DNA of 64,000 bases from Anaerococcus vaginalis ATCC 51170 (GCF_000163295.1 NZ_GG700527.1:1820086-1884085); one strand, 5' to 3'. Numbered from the stretch's first letter, positions 35,583 to 44,186 are shown. Translations and numbers: made by a program. The notes: generated by a model not told the origin, from the sequence alone.

Positions 35583-35820
35583 AAAGGTGGGAAGATTCAC
35601 TTCAGGAGATAACAAATCCTCAAGCACGAATATCTAACTTCAAAAATTGTTGATTTCTAAATTTCAAAATCCTAAAATCGCAAACTCACTTACGCTCAAA
35701 CAGTGCGATTTTTGACGGATTTTTTCAATTTGAAATCAAGTCAATTTTTTCCGTATGATATTCTTTGCATGAGGATTTGATATGTTGTTAGAAATCTGAG
35801 GTGGGGAAACCCGCCTTTTT
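35583..35820. repeat. Palindromic element family 1, copy 2, with split terminator
   Basis: The element is 35603-35798. Left arm: CAAATCCTCAAGCACGAATA; right arm: GCATGAGGATTTGATATG; tip: AAATCGCA / TGCGATTT. The left flank has AAAGGTGGGAAG (35583-35594), and the right flank has AGGTGGGGAAACCCGCC TTTTT (35799-35820), a proper terminator. AGGTGGG therefore stands on both sides, as if the terminator's stem had been duplicated on insertion. The rest of the gap to 35931 holds only AT-rich sequence. Confidence 0.82.
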
Positions 35821-35931
35821 GCTTTGGCAAAACTTTAAAAAATTGTCCTTATAGTGTAAAATTAGAATAAGAGTTTTGAAAAATAAAAATAATTTAAATA
35901 AAAATAAATCACAGAAATTTCGGAGGAGATA

Positions 35932-36795
35932 ATGAAAAAGAAAGAATCAGTATTTAGCGTAATACCAAAGGCTTTGGTTTTTGGACTTATAATAGGAATA
36001 GGATTTTATTTTTTGTTTGATAAGTTTGGAATAAAAACTTACAAGGCTCAATCAAAAATCCTTACAACCTCTAATGAAAAAATAAAAGATGATGATAAAA
36101 CTGCTTACACTTATGCAGAAACTGTAAATTCAAATGCTATCAAAAAAAGAGTAATTGAAAATTTAAAACTTGATATGGATCCTGGTGAACTTGACAAAAA
36201 AATTCAAATACAAGCAATTGCCAATACCCACATTTTAAATATAAATGTAAAAGATTCTATAAAACTTAGGGCAGAAGATATAGCAGATGAATATGCAGAA
36301 ATTACAGTTTCAGTAATTAATCAACTTTATAAAGCTGATGCAGTAGTAATTGACAAGGCTTATCCAAATGCAAGTTTAGCAAAAACGAGCGAAAAAGATT
36401 CACTAAAAGTTGGACTTGCAGCTTTTATAACATATTTTATTTTCGGTTCACTTGTAGTGACAATTAGAAATTCAAAAAATAATGATGAAGAAGAATATGT
36501 TGAAGAAAAAGAAATTAGAAAAGTCGTATTTACAAAAGATGATGATAAAGAAGAATACGATTATGAAAATGATTATGATAATGTAAAAGAATCTTATATA
36601 AATGAAGATGGAAATTTAGTACAAGAATACTACGACGACGAAGACAATGAATTATCCCAAGATATAAATTCTAACGAAGATTTATCAGATGATGAAGATG
36701 AAGATTTTAGATTATATCAAAACAAAGAAAACAACAAGGACTATACAATAATTGCAGATATGCCAAAATATGATGATGGTGATTTAGATGTTTAA
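35932..36795 (+). CDS. Wzz/CapA-like polysaccharide chain-length protein
   Basis: A 287-residue protein with TM1 at about 15-31 and TM2 near 158-178. The extracytoplasmic segment between them is typical of Wzz/YveK proteins (YKAQSKILTT, TVNSNAIKKRVIENLKLDM, ANTHILNINVKD). The conserved Pro-rich stretch next to TM2 reads IDKAYPNASLA. After TM2 comes an unusual 105-residue, very acidic tail. It lies 8 bp overlapping a BY-kinase-like gene. Family role: control of capsule or exopolysaccharide chain length and export together with the kinase. Confidence 0.78.
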   Translation: MKKKESVFSVIPKALVFGLIIGIGFYFLFDKFGIKTYKAQSKILTTSNEKIKDDDKTAYTYAETVNSNAIKKRVIENLKLDMDPGELDKKIQIQAIANTHILNINVKDSIKLRAEDIADEYAEITVSVINQLYKADAVVIDKAYPNASLAKTSEKDSLKVGLAAFITYFIFGSLVVTIRNSKNNDEEEYVEEKEIRKVVFTKDDDKEEYDYENDYDNVKESYINEDGNLVQEYYDDEDNELSQDINSNEDLSDDEDEDFRLYQNKENNKDYTIIADMPKYDDGDLDV

Positions 36796-37393
36796 TAAAA
36801 ATAAGGCAAAGGAGATAGAAAAATCTTTTGAATCCTTAAAGAATAATTTTTTGAAAATTGCAGATAAAAATTCTTTGGTACAATTTGTATCATCAAATGA
36901 GAAGATAAACAAGTCATCTTTGATTTTAAATTTAGCTAGAGCATTGGCAAAAGATAATTACAAGGTAATTATTATAGAAGCTGATTTTAGAAATCCAATG
37001 ATGGGAGATTTGTGCGATATTGAATTTGATAGAGGATTTTTTGATATTTTGGAAAAGGAAAAACCTTATGAAAATTTCATAGTAAAAGATCATTTCCAAA
37101 AAAATCTTGACCTAATTCTTGCACCAGAACAAAGAGAAATAAATCCAAGCATTTTAAACTATGATAGGATAGAAAATATTTTTGATTCTCTAAAAGAAAA
37201 ATATAATTTTATATTTTTAGATACAGCAGATAACGAAAAATACGACGATGCAAATTTTTATCCAAGACTCGCAGATTCAGTTATAGTTTTTGCCAGAAAA
37301 AAAGATTTCAGAAGAAAAAAATTAAATGCATCAATAAGAAAACTTGAAAATGTAAATGCCCAAATTTCGGGAATAATAACAACGGATAATTAA
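36788..37393 (+). CDS. Degenerate CpsD/BY-kinase-like ATPase
   Basis: A 201-residue MinD/CpsD-fold protein. Walker A, normally PxxGKST/S, reads SNEKINKSSLILNLARAL, so the Gly residues are lost while KSS remains. Walker A' (IIIEADFRNPMM) and Walker B (FIFLDTA) are close to normal. The C-terminal Tyr cluster that BY-kinases autophosphorylate is absent. It is probably a nucleotide-sensing or structural partner of the Wzz-like protein rather than an active kinase. It overlaps the upstream gene by 8 bp and is followed by an SH3 lipoprotein. Confidence 0.78.
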   Translation: MFNKNKAKEIEKSFESLKNNFLKIADKNSLVQFVSSNEKINKSSLILNLARALAKDNYKVIIIEADFRNPMMGDLCDIEFDRGFFDILEKEKPYENFIVKDHFQKNLDLILAPEQREINPSILNYDRIENIFDSLKEKYNFIFLDTADNEKYDDANFYPRLADSVIVFARKKDFRRKKLNASIRKLENVNAQISGIITTDN

Positions 37394-37402
37394 GGAGAAA
37401 AA

Positions 37403-37897
37403 ATGAAAAAGAAAATTTTATTAATATTAGCCTTAAGCTTAACACTTTCAGCATGTTCAAAAGAAGAATATGTATCCCAAAGACATCCAGAAGAAAGTGA
37501 ACCATCAAATAAAGTTTCAACAGAAGTAACCTTCAAAAAGAAAAACGAAACAAACGAAAATTCTTCTTCAAATAATCTTGCAAGTCTAAAAAATCTTGAT
37601 GAAAAAAATAAATCAAACGAAACAGAAGACAAAAAAGAAACAAAAGAAGAAAAGAAAGATAAGAAAAATAAAAAAGAAAAAGATAAAGATAAAGAGCCAA
37701 AACAAGCTTATGGAATATTCACAGTAAAAGATATTTCAAATATAAGAAGACAAACAAACACAGATTCAGAAATTGTAGCAACAATCCAACCCGGAACACA
37801 AATAGAAAGATCAGAAATAGTAGGCGAATGGTCAAAAGTAAGCTATGGAGAATACCAAGGCTATATTTTGACAGAGCTTTTAGATGATATTCAATAA
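37403..37897 (+). CDS. Lipoprotein with bacterial SH3 domain
   Basis: A 164-residue exported lipoprotein. A lipobox LSAC with Cys near 18 ends the signal sequence. Residues 25-100 form a disordered Lys/Glu-rich spacer. The C-terminal 60 residues (FTVKDISNIRRQTNTDSEIV, then GEWSKVSYGEYQGYI) are an SH3_3 domain, which binds cell-wall peptides. It probably spans the wall from the membrane. Third gene of the Wzz-like operon. Confidence 0.88.
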   Translation: MKKKILLILALSLTLSACSKEEYVSQRHPEESEPSNKVSTEVTFKKKNETNENSSSNNLASLKNLDEKNKSNETEDKKETKEEKKDKKNKKEKDKDKEPKQAYGIFTVKDISNIRRQTNTDSEIVATIQPGTQIERSEIVGEWSKVSYGEYQGYILTELLDDIQ

Positions 37898-37902
37898 AAA
37901 TT

Positions 37903-37928
37903 AGCTTGGTTTTAACCAAGCTTTTTTT
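37903..37928 (+). terminator. Intrinsic terminator
   Basis: Stem AGCTTGG / CCAAGCT with loop TTTTAA and seven Ts. Confidence 0.93.
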
Positions 37929-37939
37929 ATTTGTATATC

Positions 37940-37977
37940 TTGACACTTTTCAACTGTTAAGGTACACTATGAACAGT
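37940..37977 (+). promoter_or_regulatory. Promoter and possible operator of the GntR-ABC operon
   Basis: TTGACA (37940-37945), 17-bp spacer, TACACT (37963-37968). An inverted repeat ACTGTT / AACAGT (37953-37958 and 37972-37977) brackets the -10, as expected for autorepression by the YtrA-type regulator encoded 12 bp downstream. Confidence 0.6.
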
Positions 37978-37988
37978 AGGAGGAATAA

Positions 37989-38366
37989 ATGGATATTAAG
38001 ATCAAATACTCGAGTAAAGATCCCATATATTTACAAATCAAAAATCAAATAAGAGACGCAATTTTAAATGATAAGATAGAAAAGGATAAGCCTCTTCCTT
38101 CTATTAGACTTTTGGCAAAAGAGCTTAGAGTTAGTGTAGCTACAACGAAAAGGGCTTATGATGAACTTGAAAAAGATGGACTTATTAATTCTGTTCCAGG
38201 AAAGGGAAATTTTGTAAAAGATCAAAATCCAGAATTAATCAGGGAAAAATTTTCTATAAAAATTGAAGATCATCTAAAAGAAATTATCAAATTGTCTAAA
38301 CTTGCAGGAATTTCAAAAAAAGAAATTATTTCTCTTATGGATATATTGGAGGAAGAAGATGGATGA
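37989..38366 (+). CDS. GntR-family regulator, YtrA subfamily
   Basis: A 125-residue short GntR protein: one winged HTH (YLQIKNQIRDAILNDKI, then LPSIRLLAKELRVSVATTKRAYDELEKDG) and a C-terminal helix of about 45 residues, without an effector-binding domain. This YtrA form normally represses its own ABC transporter operon. It overlaps the ABC ATPase gene by 8 bp. The inverted repeat over its promoter supports autoregulation. Confidence 0.92.
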   Translation: MDIKIKYSSKDPIYLQIKNQIRDAILNDKIEKDKPLPSIRLLAKELRVSVATTKRAYDELEKDGLINSVPGKGNFVKDQNPELIREKFSIKIEDHLKEIIKLSKLAGISKKEIISLMDILEEEDG

Positions 38367-39225
38367 TATATTAAAAATAAAAGGTCTAAAAAAATCTTTG
38401 AATGATTTTTATCTTGGACCTTTGGATTTAAATATCAAAAGAGGATCTATTGTAGGATATATTGGAGAAAATGGAGCTGGAAAATCTACTACAATCAAAT
38501 TGATTTTGGGCGATATGAAAAAAGATTCTGGTGAAATTTATATTTTCGGCAAAAAAATTGAAGATTTGACTGAGGATGAGAAGAAAAAAATCGCCTTTGT
38601 TTTTGAAGATTTTTTCTTTCCCCAAGAGTTAAATATTAAAGAAGTTGAAAAATTTCACTCCATGTATTATGGAAATTTTTGGGAAAAAGAAACTTTTAAT
38701 AAGCTTTTAAAAAGATTTGAGCTTCCAGAAAAAAAGAAAATTTCTACTTTTTCTAGAGGAATGAAGATGAAATTGTCTTTGATTTTGGCATTAAGCCACA
38801 AGGCAGAGCTTTTGATTTTGGATGAGGCGACAAGTGGGCTTGATCCTGTGGCAAGGGATGATATTTTGGATATACTTTTAGAATTTATCCAAGATGAAAA
38901 CAAAAGCATTATGATTTCATCCCATATTTTGTCAGATTTAGAAAAAATTGCAGATGAAATTGCCTTTTTACATAGGGGAAAGCTAATTTTTGTTGAAAAT
39001 AAGGATAAATTAAAGGAAGATTATGGCCTAGTTTCCCTTTCAAAAGAAGAATTTGAAAGTATTGATAAAAATTCCATAATTGCAGTAAGAGATTATAAAT
39101 TTGGAAAAGAATGTTTGGTCAAAAAAAAATTAATTCCTCAAAATCTTGAAATAGAAAATGTTAGTATAGAGGAAATTATGGTTTATATGATAAAGGAGAA
39201 ATACAATGAAAGCCTTGATATATAA
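38359..39225 (+). CDS. ABC transporter ATP-binding protein (YtrB type)
   Basis: Starts at ATG 38359, preceded by GGAGGAAG; 288 residues. Walker A GENGAGKST, a slightly altered signature (FSRGMKMKLSL), Walker B LLILDEATSG and ISSHIL switch are present. The short C-terminal extension and GntR partner fit YtrB-like exporters that respond to cell-wall antibiotics. It overlaps the permease by 20 bp. Confidence 0.9.
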   Translation: MDDILKIKGLKKSLNDFYLGPLDLNIKRGSIVGYIGENGAGKSTTIKLILGDMKKDSGEIYIFGKKIEDLTEDEKKKIAFVFEDFFFPQELNIKEVEKFHSMYYGNFWEKETFNKLLKRFELPEKKKISTFSRGMKMKLSLILALSHKAELLILDEATSGLDPVARDDILDILLEFIQDENKSIMISSHILSDLEKIADEIAFLHRGKLIFVENKDKLKEDYGLVSLSKEEFESIDKNSIIAVRDYKFGKECLVKKKLIPQNLEIENVSIEEIMVYMIKEKYNESLDI

Positions 39226-39838
39226 AGATTTGATTTCGATAAAAAATGCTTTGCTTTTACAATTTATAATTATAGTAGGATTGGGAGTTTATTTTTACAA
39301 GGAAGATCAATTGGTTTTGATTCCATTGTTTTTCATCCTAGTCCCAGTAATAATTTTGGGCATGGTTTTTGGAATCGACAACCAATATTCAACAAATAAA
39401 TATTTGATTTCAAGTGGAATTTCGAGGGAAAAAATTGTATTTTCAAGATATACTATAATTTGGTTTATGTCAATTTTTGCAATGGCCTTGTCATTTGTTG
39501 TAGGATTTAACAAAAACCCACTTACAAAAGAAATTCCCTTAATTTTGCTTATATCATCCCTATTTTTTGTAACAAGTATAGTTGGAGTTGTTGAACTTCC
39601 ATTGATGTATAAATTTGGAGCGGAAAAGGCAAGACTGTTTTTTGTAATTTTATATTTTGTAGTATTTGCATTTTTCTCAACAATTTCATCAAATAAAGAA
39701 TGGCTTTTGGAATATGTAAATAAAGGTTTAACAATGGATAAAACACTTTTATCCTTAATAATTTTTGTCATAACAATAATACTCCACTCAATTTCAGTTT
39801 TTATTTCCATAAAAATTTTTGAAAATAAAGAACTTTAA
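39206..39838 (+). CDS. ABC-2 family membrane protein
   Basis: A 210-residue permease with about six hydrophobic helices (for example 16-30, 36-54, 80-98, 110-128, 140-160, 182-203). The start ALIYKDLISIKNALL is typical of the short ABC-2 permeases that accompany YtrA/YtrB genes. It is the last gene of the operon, with a terminator at 39861-39926. The substrate is unknown; a role in envelope stress is inferred. Confidence 0.85.
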   Translation: MKALIYKDLISIKNALLLQFIIIVGLGVYFYKEDQLVLIPLFFILVPVIILGMVFGIDNQYSTNKYLISSGISREKIVFSRYTIIWFMSIFAMALSFVVGFNKNPLTKEIPLILLISSLFFVTSIVGVVELPLMYKFGAEKARLFFVILYFVVFAFFSTISSNKEWLLEYVNKGLTMDKTLLSLIIFVITIILHSISVFISIKIFENKEL

Positions 39839-39860
39839 TTTGTTTATAAGAATAAATATA

Positions 39861-39926
39861 AAATAAGAATCTTTTTTAGACGCTTGTAAAAAATTGTTGA
39901 ATAAAGGATTCTTATTTTTTATTTTT
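39861..39926 (+). terminator. Intrinsic terminator
   Basis: Stem AAATAAGAATC / GATTCTTATTT with a loop of about 35 bases, followed by a T-rich tail (TTTATTTTT). Confidence 0.7.
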
Positions 39927-40028
39927 AAATATATTATCTATAAATTAAGCTTTAAATCGTTGAAATTTTATCGATAATTCATATAGTCATAATGTAAAAG
40001 GAATGTTTCCTAATTTTAAGGAGAAAAA

Positions 40029-40979
40029 ATGGATTATATTTATAAATTTGACACGGATAACGGTTTTGAACAAACCGATATTTCTAGTTTTTATGATGTT
40101 ATAGAAGATGATGATTTTTATTTGATGTATTTGGGTAAGGCGAGTTTTATTGATTTTGCCAAAACTTATAATTTGGACGATGCCATAATTGATTTGCTCT
40201 TGTCAGACACTGCCAAAAAATCTTATATGGCAGTGGAAGATAATTATACCTTTGCAATTTTAGAACTTTTAGATATAATGGGAAATCTTGAAACTTCAGA
40301 TCTTATAGGATTTTATATAGAAAACAACAGACTTATAATTGTCGACTTGTATGATAGAGATCAATCGACAACAGAGGCTTTTAGGAAGATGCTAACAAAG
40401 AAATTTTCAGCAAGATCTCCTGGAAGGCTTTTGAAATATTTTATTACAGCCCTAGTAAATAACCACACAAGAATTTTTGATCAAATAAAAAATTCAACAG
40501 CAGCTGTGGAAGACGCGATAATAAAAAATAAAAAAACCAGAGATAGTATAGAAATAATCTCTGACAATAGACACAAGGCCCTAAATCTGTACGCATCATA
40601 CGAAAGACTCCTTGATACCTTAGAAGTTTTAATGGAAAATGAGAATGAAATTTTCGATGATGACGATATAAAACACCTAAAATCAGTTTTGTTTAGAGTT
40701 GAAAGATATTCTTCAAATATTTCTTATTTGAGTGGATATATTACAAACGTAAAAGATTCCTACACGTCAAAAATGGACCTTTCCATGAATAATACAATGA
40801 AAGTTTTGACAGTTGTAACGACAATTTTTACACCAATCACGATAATAACTGGTTGGTATGGGATGAATTTTGAAAATATGCCAGAATTAAAATGGAATTT
40901 TGGTTATATGTATGTTATTGGAATTTCTTTGATTAGTGTAATTTTAGTGTATTTATTATTTAGGAGATTTGATAGGTGA
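40029..40979 (+). CDS. CorA-family Mg2+/Co2+ transporter
   Basis: A 316-residue CorA-like protein. The large N-terminal cytosolic funnel domain covers about 1-250, and two C-terminal helices follow, with the pore signature GMN (ITGWYGMNF, near residue 276) at the end of TM1 and a basic end (RRFDR). The acidic YGMNFENMPEL loop replaces the MPEL of classical CorA well. It transports Mg2+ by electrochemical gradient. Single gene with an AAGGAG site. Confidence 0.93.
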   Translation: MDYIYKFDTDNGFEQTDISSFYDVIEDDDFYLMYLGKASFIDFAKTYNLDDAIIDLLLSDTAKKSYMAVEDNYTFAILELLDIMGNLETSDLIGFYIENNRLIIVDLYDRDQSTTEAFRKMLTKKFSARSPGRLLKYFITALVNNHTRIFDQIKNSTAAVEDAIIKNKKTRDSIEIISDNRHKALNLYASYERLLDTLEVLMENENEIFDDDDIKHLKSVLFRVERYSSNISYLSGYITNVKDSYTSKMDLSMNNTMKVLTVVTTIFTPITIITGWYGMNFENMPELKWNFGYMYVIGISLISVILVYLLFRRFDR

Positions 40980-40992
40980 AAATAAAATATAA

Positions 40993-41125
40993 AACCCATC
41001 TAAATCGAATGAAAGGATCGAAATCTCAATGGAATAGGTTAAATTTAAATATAAAGTAAAACAAAAGAGATCTCTCGACAAGCTCAAGATGGGTTTCTCT
41101 TTATTTTCCTTAATTTCTAAAGGAT
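40993..41125. repeat. Family 3 repeat, copy 1
   Basis: About 133 bp that recurs in the same orientation at 47482-47615. Shared blocks include GGTTAAATTTAAAT, AAAGTAAAACAAAA, TCGACAAGCT and TTTCTCTTTATTTTCCTTAA, TTTCTAAAGGAT. Each copy is itself a hairpin: ACCCATC ... TCGAAATCTC pairs with GAGATCTCTCGA ... GATGGGT. The copies flank the sugar cluster. Confidence 0.85.
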
Positions 41126-41142
41126 TAATTTTTTTATTCAAC

Positions 41143-41231
41143 AAAAAAAGTCAGAAAAATAATGATGTGTACCCTCTTTACTGGATAACCCAGTAGGGAG
41201 GGTACACATCATTTTTCAACAGCCCTTTTTT
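41143..41231. terminator. Strong hairpin at the end of convergent genes
   Basis: Perfect arms AATGATGTGTACCCTC / GAGGGTACACATCATT (41159-41213) with an inner TACTGG / CCCAGTA stem, then AAAAAAG / CTTTTTT outside. It lies between corA and the convergent repressor gene and can terminate both. The 16-bp perfect arms are unusually long for this genome. Confidence 0.75.
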
Positions 41232-41291
41232 ATTTTATTAATTTCAGATGAGAATAGGAAAGATTTCTAAATAAATTATAATTATAAATTA

Positions 41292-42149
41292 TTATAATTT
41301 TAAAGAAGAGAAAAACTCGTATTCTAGTTGTTGAGATTGTAGCAGTTGATTTTTATTATGTTTTGTTGAAGCAACAAAGGCTATAATTATATCATTAATT
41401 ATAAATTCTCCTATATGAGATTCTAAACCATTATAAGAGTCATTTATATCATTATAAAGTTTACCTGAAAATATTGTAATATCTGAATTTTCAGATAAAC
41501 TGGAATTTATTTCTGAAGTGATACAAGCTTGTTTTATATTTTTGTTATTAGCTATATCGCTAACTTTTAATATATTTTTTGATAAACCAGATTTTGAAAT
41601 CGTAATTAAAAAATCATTTTCATTTAAGTTACTTGTATAATTTAATAATCTTTCATTAGTAGAAGTTGTAAAAGTTTTTATGCCTAGTCTATTTAGTCTA
41701 AATTCTAAATCTAGGGCAACGGGCAGAGTATTTCCTGTGGCGGCTATTAAGGTTATGTTGCTGTCTAATAATTTACTTACTAATTTTTTTATATTATTTA
41801 TATTATCTTCTTTGTTAATAGTGTTTATTAAACTTTTTTTTCTATTTAAAAAAAATTCTATTGGCTTATCCTGAAAATCGGCAATATCATTTTGATTTCC
41901 TTCACCAATATCTCTTAAAAGTAAAATTTTCATTTGGTAAAAACCGTCAAAACCAGAATGTTGACACATTCTAACAACAGTTGCATCGCTTACTTTTGTT
42001 TCGTTTGCTATTTCTTTTACACTCATAAGAGTTACTTTGTTTGGATTGTTGATTATATAATCCGCAACTATTTTTTCTGCTTTAAAAAGATTTTTGTAAT
42101 TATTTTTAAAAATATCAATAACTTTTTCATTTTTATCCAATTTAGTCAT
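41292..42149 (-). CDS. RpiR/MurR-family transcriptional regulator
   Basis: A 285-residue regulator. The N-terminal HTH_6 domain (about 1-78) has VKEIANETKVSDATVVRMCQ as its helix-turn-helix. The C-terminal SIS domain (about 125-260) has ITLIAATGNT and LITISKSGLSKNI, the phosphosugar-binding loops. These regulators sense sugar phosphates. It is divergent from the PTS operon, with ATTACAT inverted repeats between them, so it most likely controls that operon and itself. Confidence 0.92.
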   Translation of the reverse strand: MTKLDKNEKVIDIFKNNYKNLFKAEKIVADYIINNPNKVTLMSVKEIANETKVSDATVVRMCQHSGFDGFYQMKILLLRDIGEGNQNDIADFQDKPIEFFLNRKKSLINTINKEDNINNIKKLVSKLLDSNITLIAATGNTLPVALDLEFRLNRLGIKTFTTSTNERLLNYTSNLNENDFLITISKSGLSKNILKVSDIANNKNIKQACITSEINSSLSENSDITIFSGKLYNDINDSYNGLESHIGEFIINDIIIAFVASTKHNKNQLLQSQQLEYEFFSSLKL

Positions 42150-42160
42150 AATACACCTCT

Positions 42161-42296
42161 ATGTAATTATATTACATTATATAAAAATAGCAAAATAAAA
42201 AAATATAGTTTCATATTGACATTTTTATAATTAGTGTTATTATATAAATATGAAATGGTATTACATAAAAAAATATAAAGTACAATTTATGTAATA
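42161..42296 (+). promoter_or_regulatory. Promoter and ATTACAT operators of the sugar cluster
   Basis: ATGTAAT-TAT-ATTACAT (42161-42177) is a perfect 7-3-7 palindrome just upstream of the regulator start. A promoter TTGACA (42216-42221) with -10 TATTAT (42238-42243, 16-bp spacer) reads toward the PTS genes. TATTACATAAA (42259-42269) and TTTATGTAATA (42286-42296) form a second inverted pair downstream of the expected start. The shared ATTACAT half-site suggests one regulator bound at both places. Confidence 0.65.
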
Positions 42297-42332
42297 ATAT
42301 ATTTTGTATTTGCTAAAACGAAAGGAGGAAAT

Positions 42333-42785
42333 ATGGAAATTGACAAAATATTAGATGACAATTTGATTTTAAATGACTTAAAGGCAGAATCTAAAATTCA
42401 AGTATTAGAAAAATTATCTAAAGTTTTGAAAGAAAACGAATATATTTCAGAAGTGGATGGTTTTGTAAAAGATGTTTTAGAAAGGGAAAAACTCGGAGTA
42501 ACAGGCATTGGAAATTTTGTTGCAATACCTCATGGGCAAAGTGATTATGTAAACGAAACAACAATAGCGATTGGGAAATTAAATAAGGAAATTGAATGGG
42601 AAAGTTTAGATAATAATGGAGTAAGGATAGTTATATTATTTGTTGTAAAGAATGATAAGAACTTTGCAGATGAACATTTGAAATTACTATCAAAAGTAGC
42701 TTCTAATTTAGCAAATGAAGATATATTAAAAAAATTGTTAAGTGCGGATTCTAAAGAAGAAATAAAAAATTGTTTTAGGAGTTAG
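42333..42785 (+). CDS. PTS fructose-family EIIA
   Basis: A 150-residue stand-alone EIIA of the fructose/mannitol type. The phosphorylated His is H67 in GNFVAIPHGQ, preceded by REKLGVTGIG, the family signature. It accepts phosphate from HPr and passes it to the EIIB encoded next. The ribosome binding site is AAAGGAGG. First gene of the operon, 2 bp before EIIB. Confidence 0.93.
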   Translation: MEIDKILDDNLILNDLKAESKIQVLEKLSKVLKENEYISEVDGFVKDVLEREKLGVTGIGNFVAIPHGQSDYVNETTIAIGKLNKEIEWESLDNNGVRIVILFVVKNDKNFADEHLKLLSKVASNLANEDILKKLLSADSKEEIKNCFRS

Positions 42786-42787
42786 GG

Positions 42788-43099
42788 ATGAAAATAGTTG
42801 GTGTTTGTGCGTGTGTTGCTGGTATAGCTCATACATATTTAGCGAAAGAAAAGTTAATAAATGCAGCTTGCAAAAGAGGACATGAAATAAAAGTTGAAAC
42901 GCAAGGAGTTATTGGAATTGAAAATGAGCTTACCGAAGAAGAAATAAAAGAAGCAGATGTAGTAATTTTAGCAGTAGATGTTTCTGTATCAAAGAGAAAT
43001 CGTTTTGATGGCAAAAAAATAATAGAAATTTCAACTAGCACAGTTGTTCAATCATCTGATAAATTGATTGAAAAAATAGAAAAATTAATGGAGAAATAA
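42788..43099 (+). CDS. PTS fructose-family EIIB
   Basis: A 103-residue stand-alone EIIB. VCACVAGIAHTYLAKEKL contains the phosphocysteine (C9) in the fructose-family signature, here ACVAGIAHT rather than the usual ACPTGIAHT. EVVILAVDVSVSKRNRF-like residues later in the chain match EIIB-Fru. A gap of 1 bp leads to EIIC. Confidence 0.92.
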   Translation: MKIVGVCACVAGIAHTYLAKEKLINAACKRGHEIKVETQGVIGIENELTEEEIKEADVVILAVDVSVSKRNRFDGKKIIEISTSTVVQSSDKLIEKIEKLMEK

Positions 43100-43100
43100 A

Positions 43101-44186
43101 ATGAAACAATTAAATATTAGAAAACATGTCATGACAGCCATATCCTATCTAATACCTTTTGTATCTGCGGCAGGAATGCTTATGGTAATTGGAAATATTT
43201 TAGGTGGAAAAGTTGTTGAGATAGATGGTGGATTTATTAATTTAAATGATGCTTTGAGCACATTGGGAGCTAATGGATTAGGCTTTATACCTATAGTCAT
43301 ATCAACTGGAATTGCGTATTCTATAGCGGACAAAGCTGGAATAGCACCAGGAATTATTTTGGGTGTTTTATGTAAGACAAATGGTTATGGATTTTTAGGT
43401 GGTATAGTAGTAGGATTTTTAGCTGGATATTTAACAAAAATAGTTTTAAGTAATTTAAAACTTCCAAAGTGGATGCAAGGACTTATGCCTCAATTAATTC
43501 AACCTTTAATAGTAAGTTTGATTATAGCTATTTTGATGCAATATATAATTGGAGTTCCTATAATTTGGTTGACAGAAAGTGTAAATTCACTTCTTAAAAG
43601 TTTAAGCTCTAAGCCAGAATATTCTATGATTTTTGGAGTTGTAGTGGGAGTTTTATCTGCGGTAGATTATGGTGGACCAATAAATAAGGTTGTATTTACA
43701 TTTTCAGCAGCTGCTTTGTCCGAAGGATTTGGTGGTCCTATATGTAATTTGATTCAAGCGAGTATGATTGCACCATTTGGATTAACAATTGGATATTTCT
43801 TATCAAAAATCATCGGCAAAAAAGATTTATTTTCACAACAAGAGGTTGATTCTTTAAAAACAGCATTCATTATGGGATGTTTTCAAATAACAGAAGGTTC
43901 ATTTCCAATAATATTGAATAATTTATTAAGAATAACTATATGCACAGCTGTTGGTGCTGGTGTAAGTGGTGGATTAGTTGGACTTTGGAATATTGAATCA
44001 AAAGTTCCATCAGGTGGATTGGTAGCGTTACCTGGAATTAACAAACCTTTATTGTGGTTAGTTTCTTTATTAGTAGGATCTTTAGTATTTGCTATTTTGT
44101 TACAATTTTTAAAAAATAAAAAAGTAACAAATTTTGAGAATAAAAAAGATAATAATGATGAGCTAGAAAATTTAAGTTTTTCATAA
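43101..44186 (+). CDS. PTS fructose-family EIIC
   Basis: A 361-residue sugar-translocating membrane subunit. RKHVMTAISYLIPFVSAAGML is the conserved opening of fructose-type EIIC. Other matches are GFLGGIVVGFLAGY, MPQLIQPLIVSLI and VDYGGPINKVVFTFSAAAL. About nine helices. Split A, B and C genes are typical of fructose-family systems for less common sugars. Specificity cannot be read from sequence. Confidence 0.93.
   Translation: MKQLNIRKHVMTAISYLIPFVSAAGMLMVIGNILGGKVVEIDGGFINLNDALSTLGANGLGFIPIVISTGIAYSIADKAGIAPGIILGVLCKTNGYGFLGGIVVGFLAGYLTKIVLSNLKLPKWMQGLMPQLIQPLIVSLIIAILMQYIIGVPIIWLTESVNSLLKSLSSKPEYSMIFGVVVGVLSAVDYGGPINKVVFTFSAAALSEGFGGPICNLIQASMIAPFGLTIGYFLSKIIGKKDLFSQQEVDSLKTAFIMGCFQITEGSFPIILNNLLRITICTAVGAGVSGGLVGLWNIESKVPSGGLVALPGINKPLLWLVSLLVGSLVFAILLQFLKNKKVTNFENKKDNNDELENLSFS

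Noticed and set aside
39307..39810. 167-codon minus-strand frame opposite the ABC-2 permease
   Set aside because: It is the shadow of a membrane protein gene that has proper operon spacing; no ribosome binding site.
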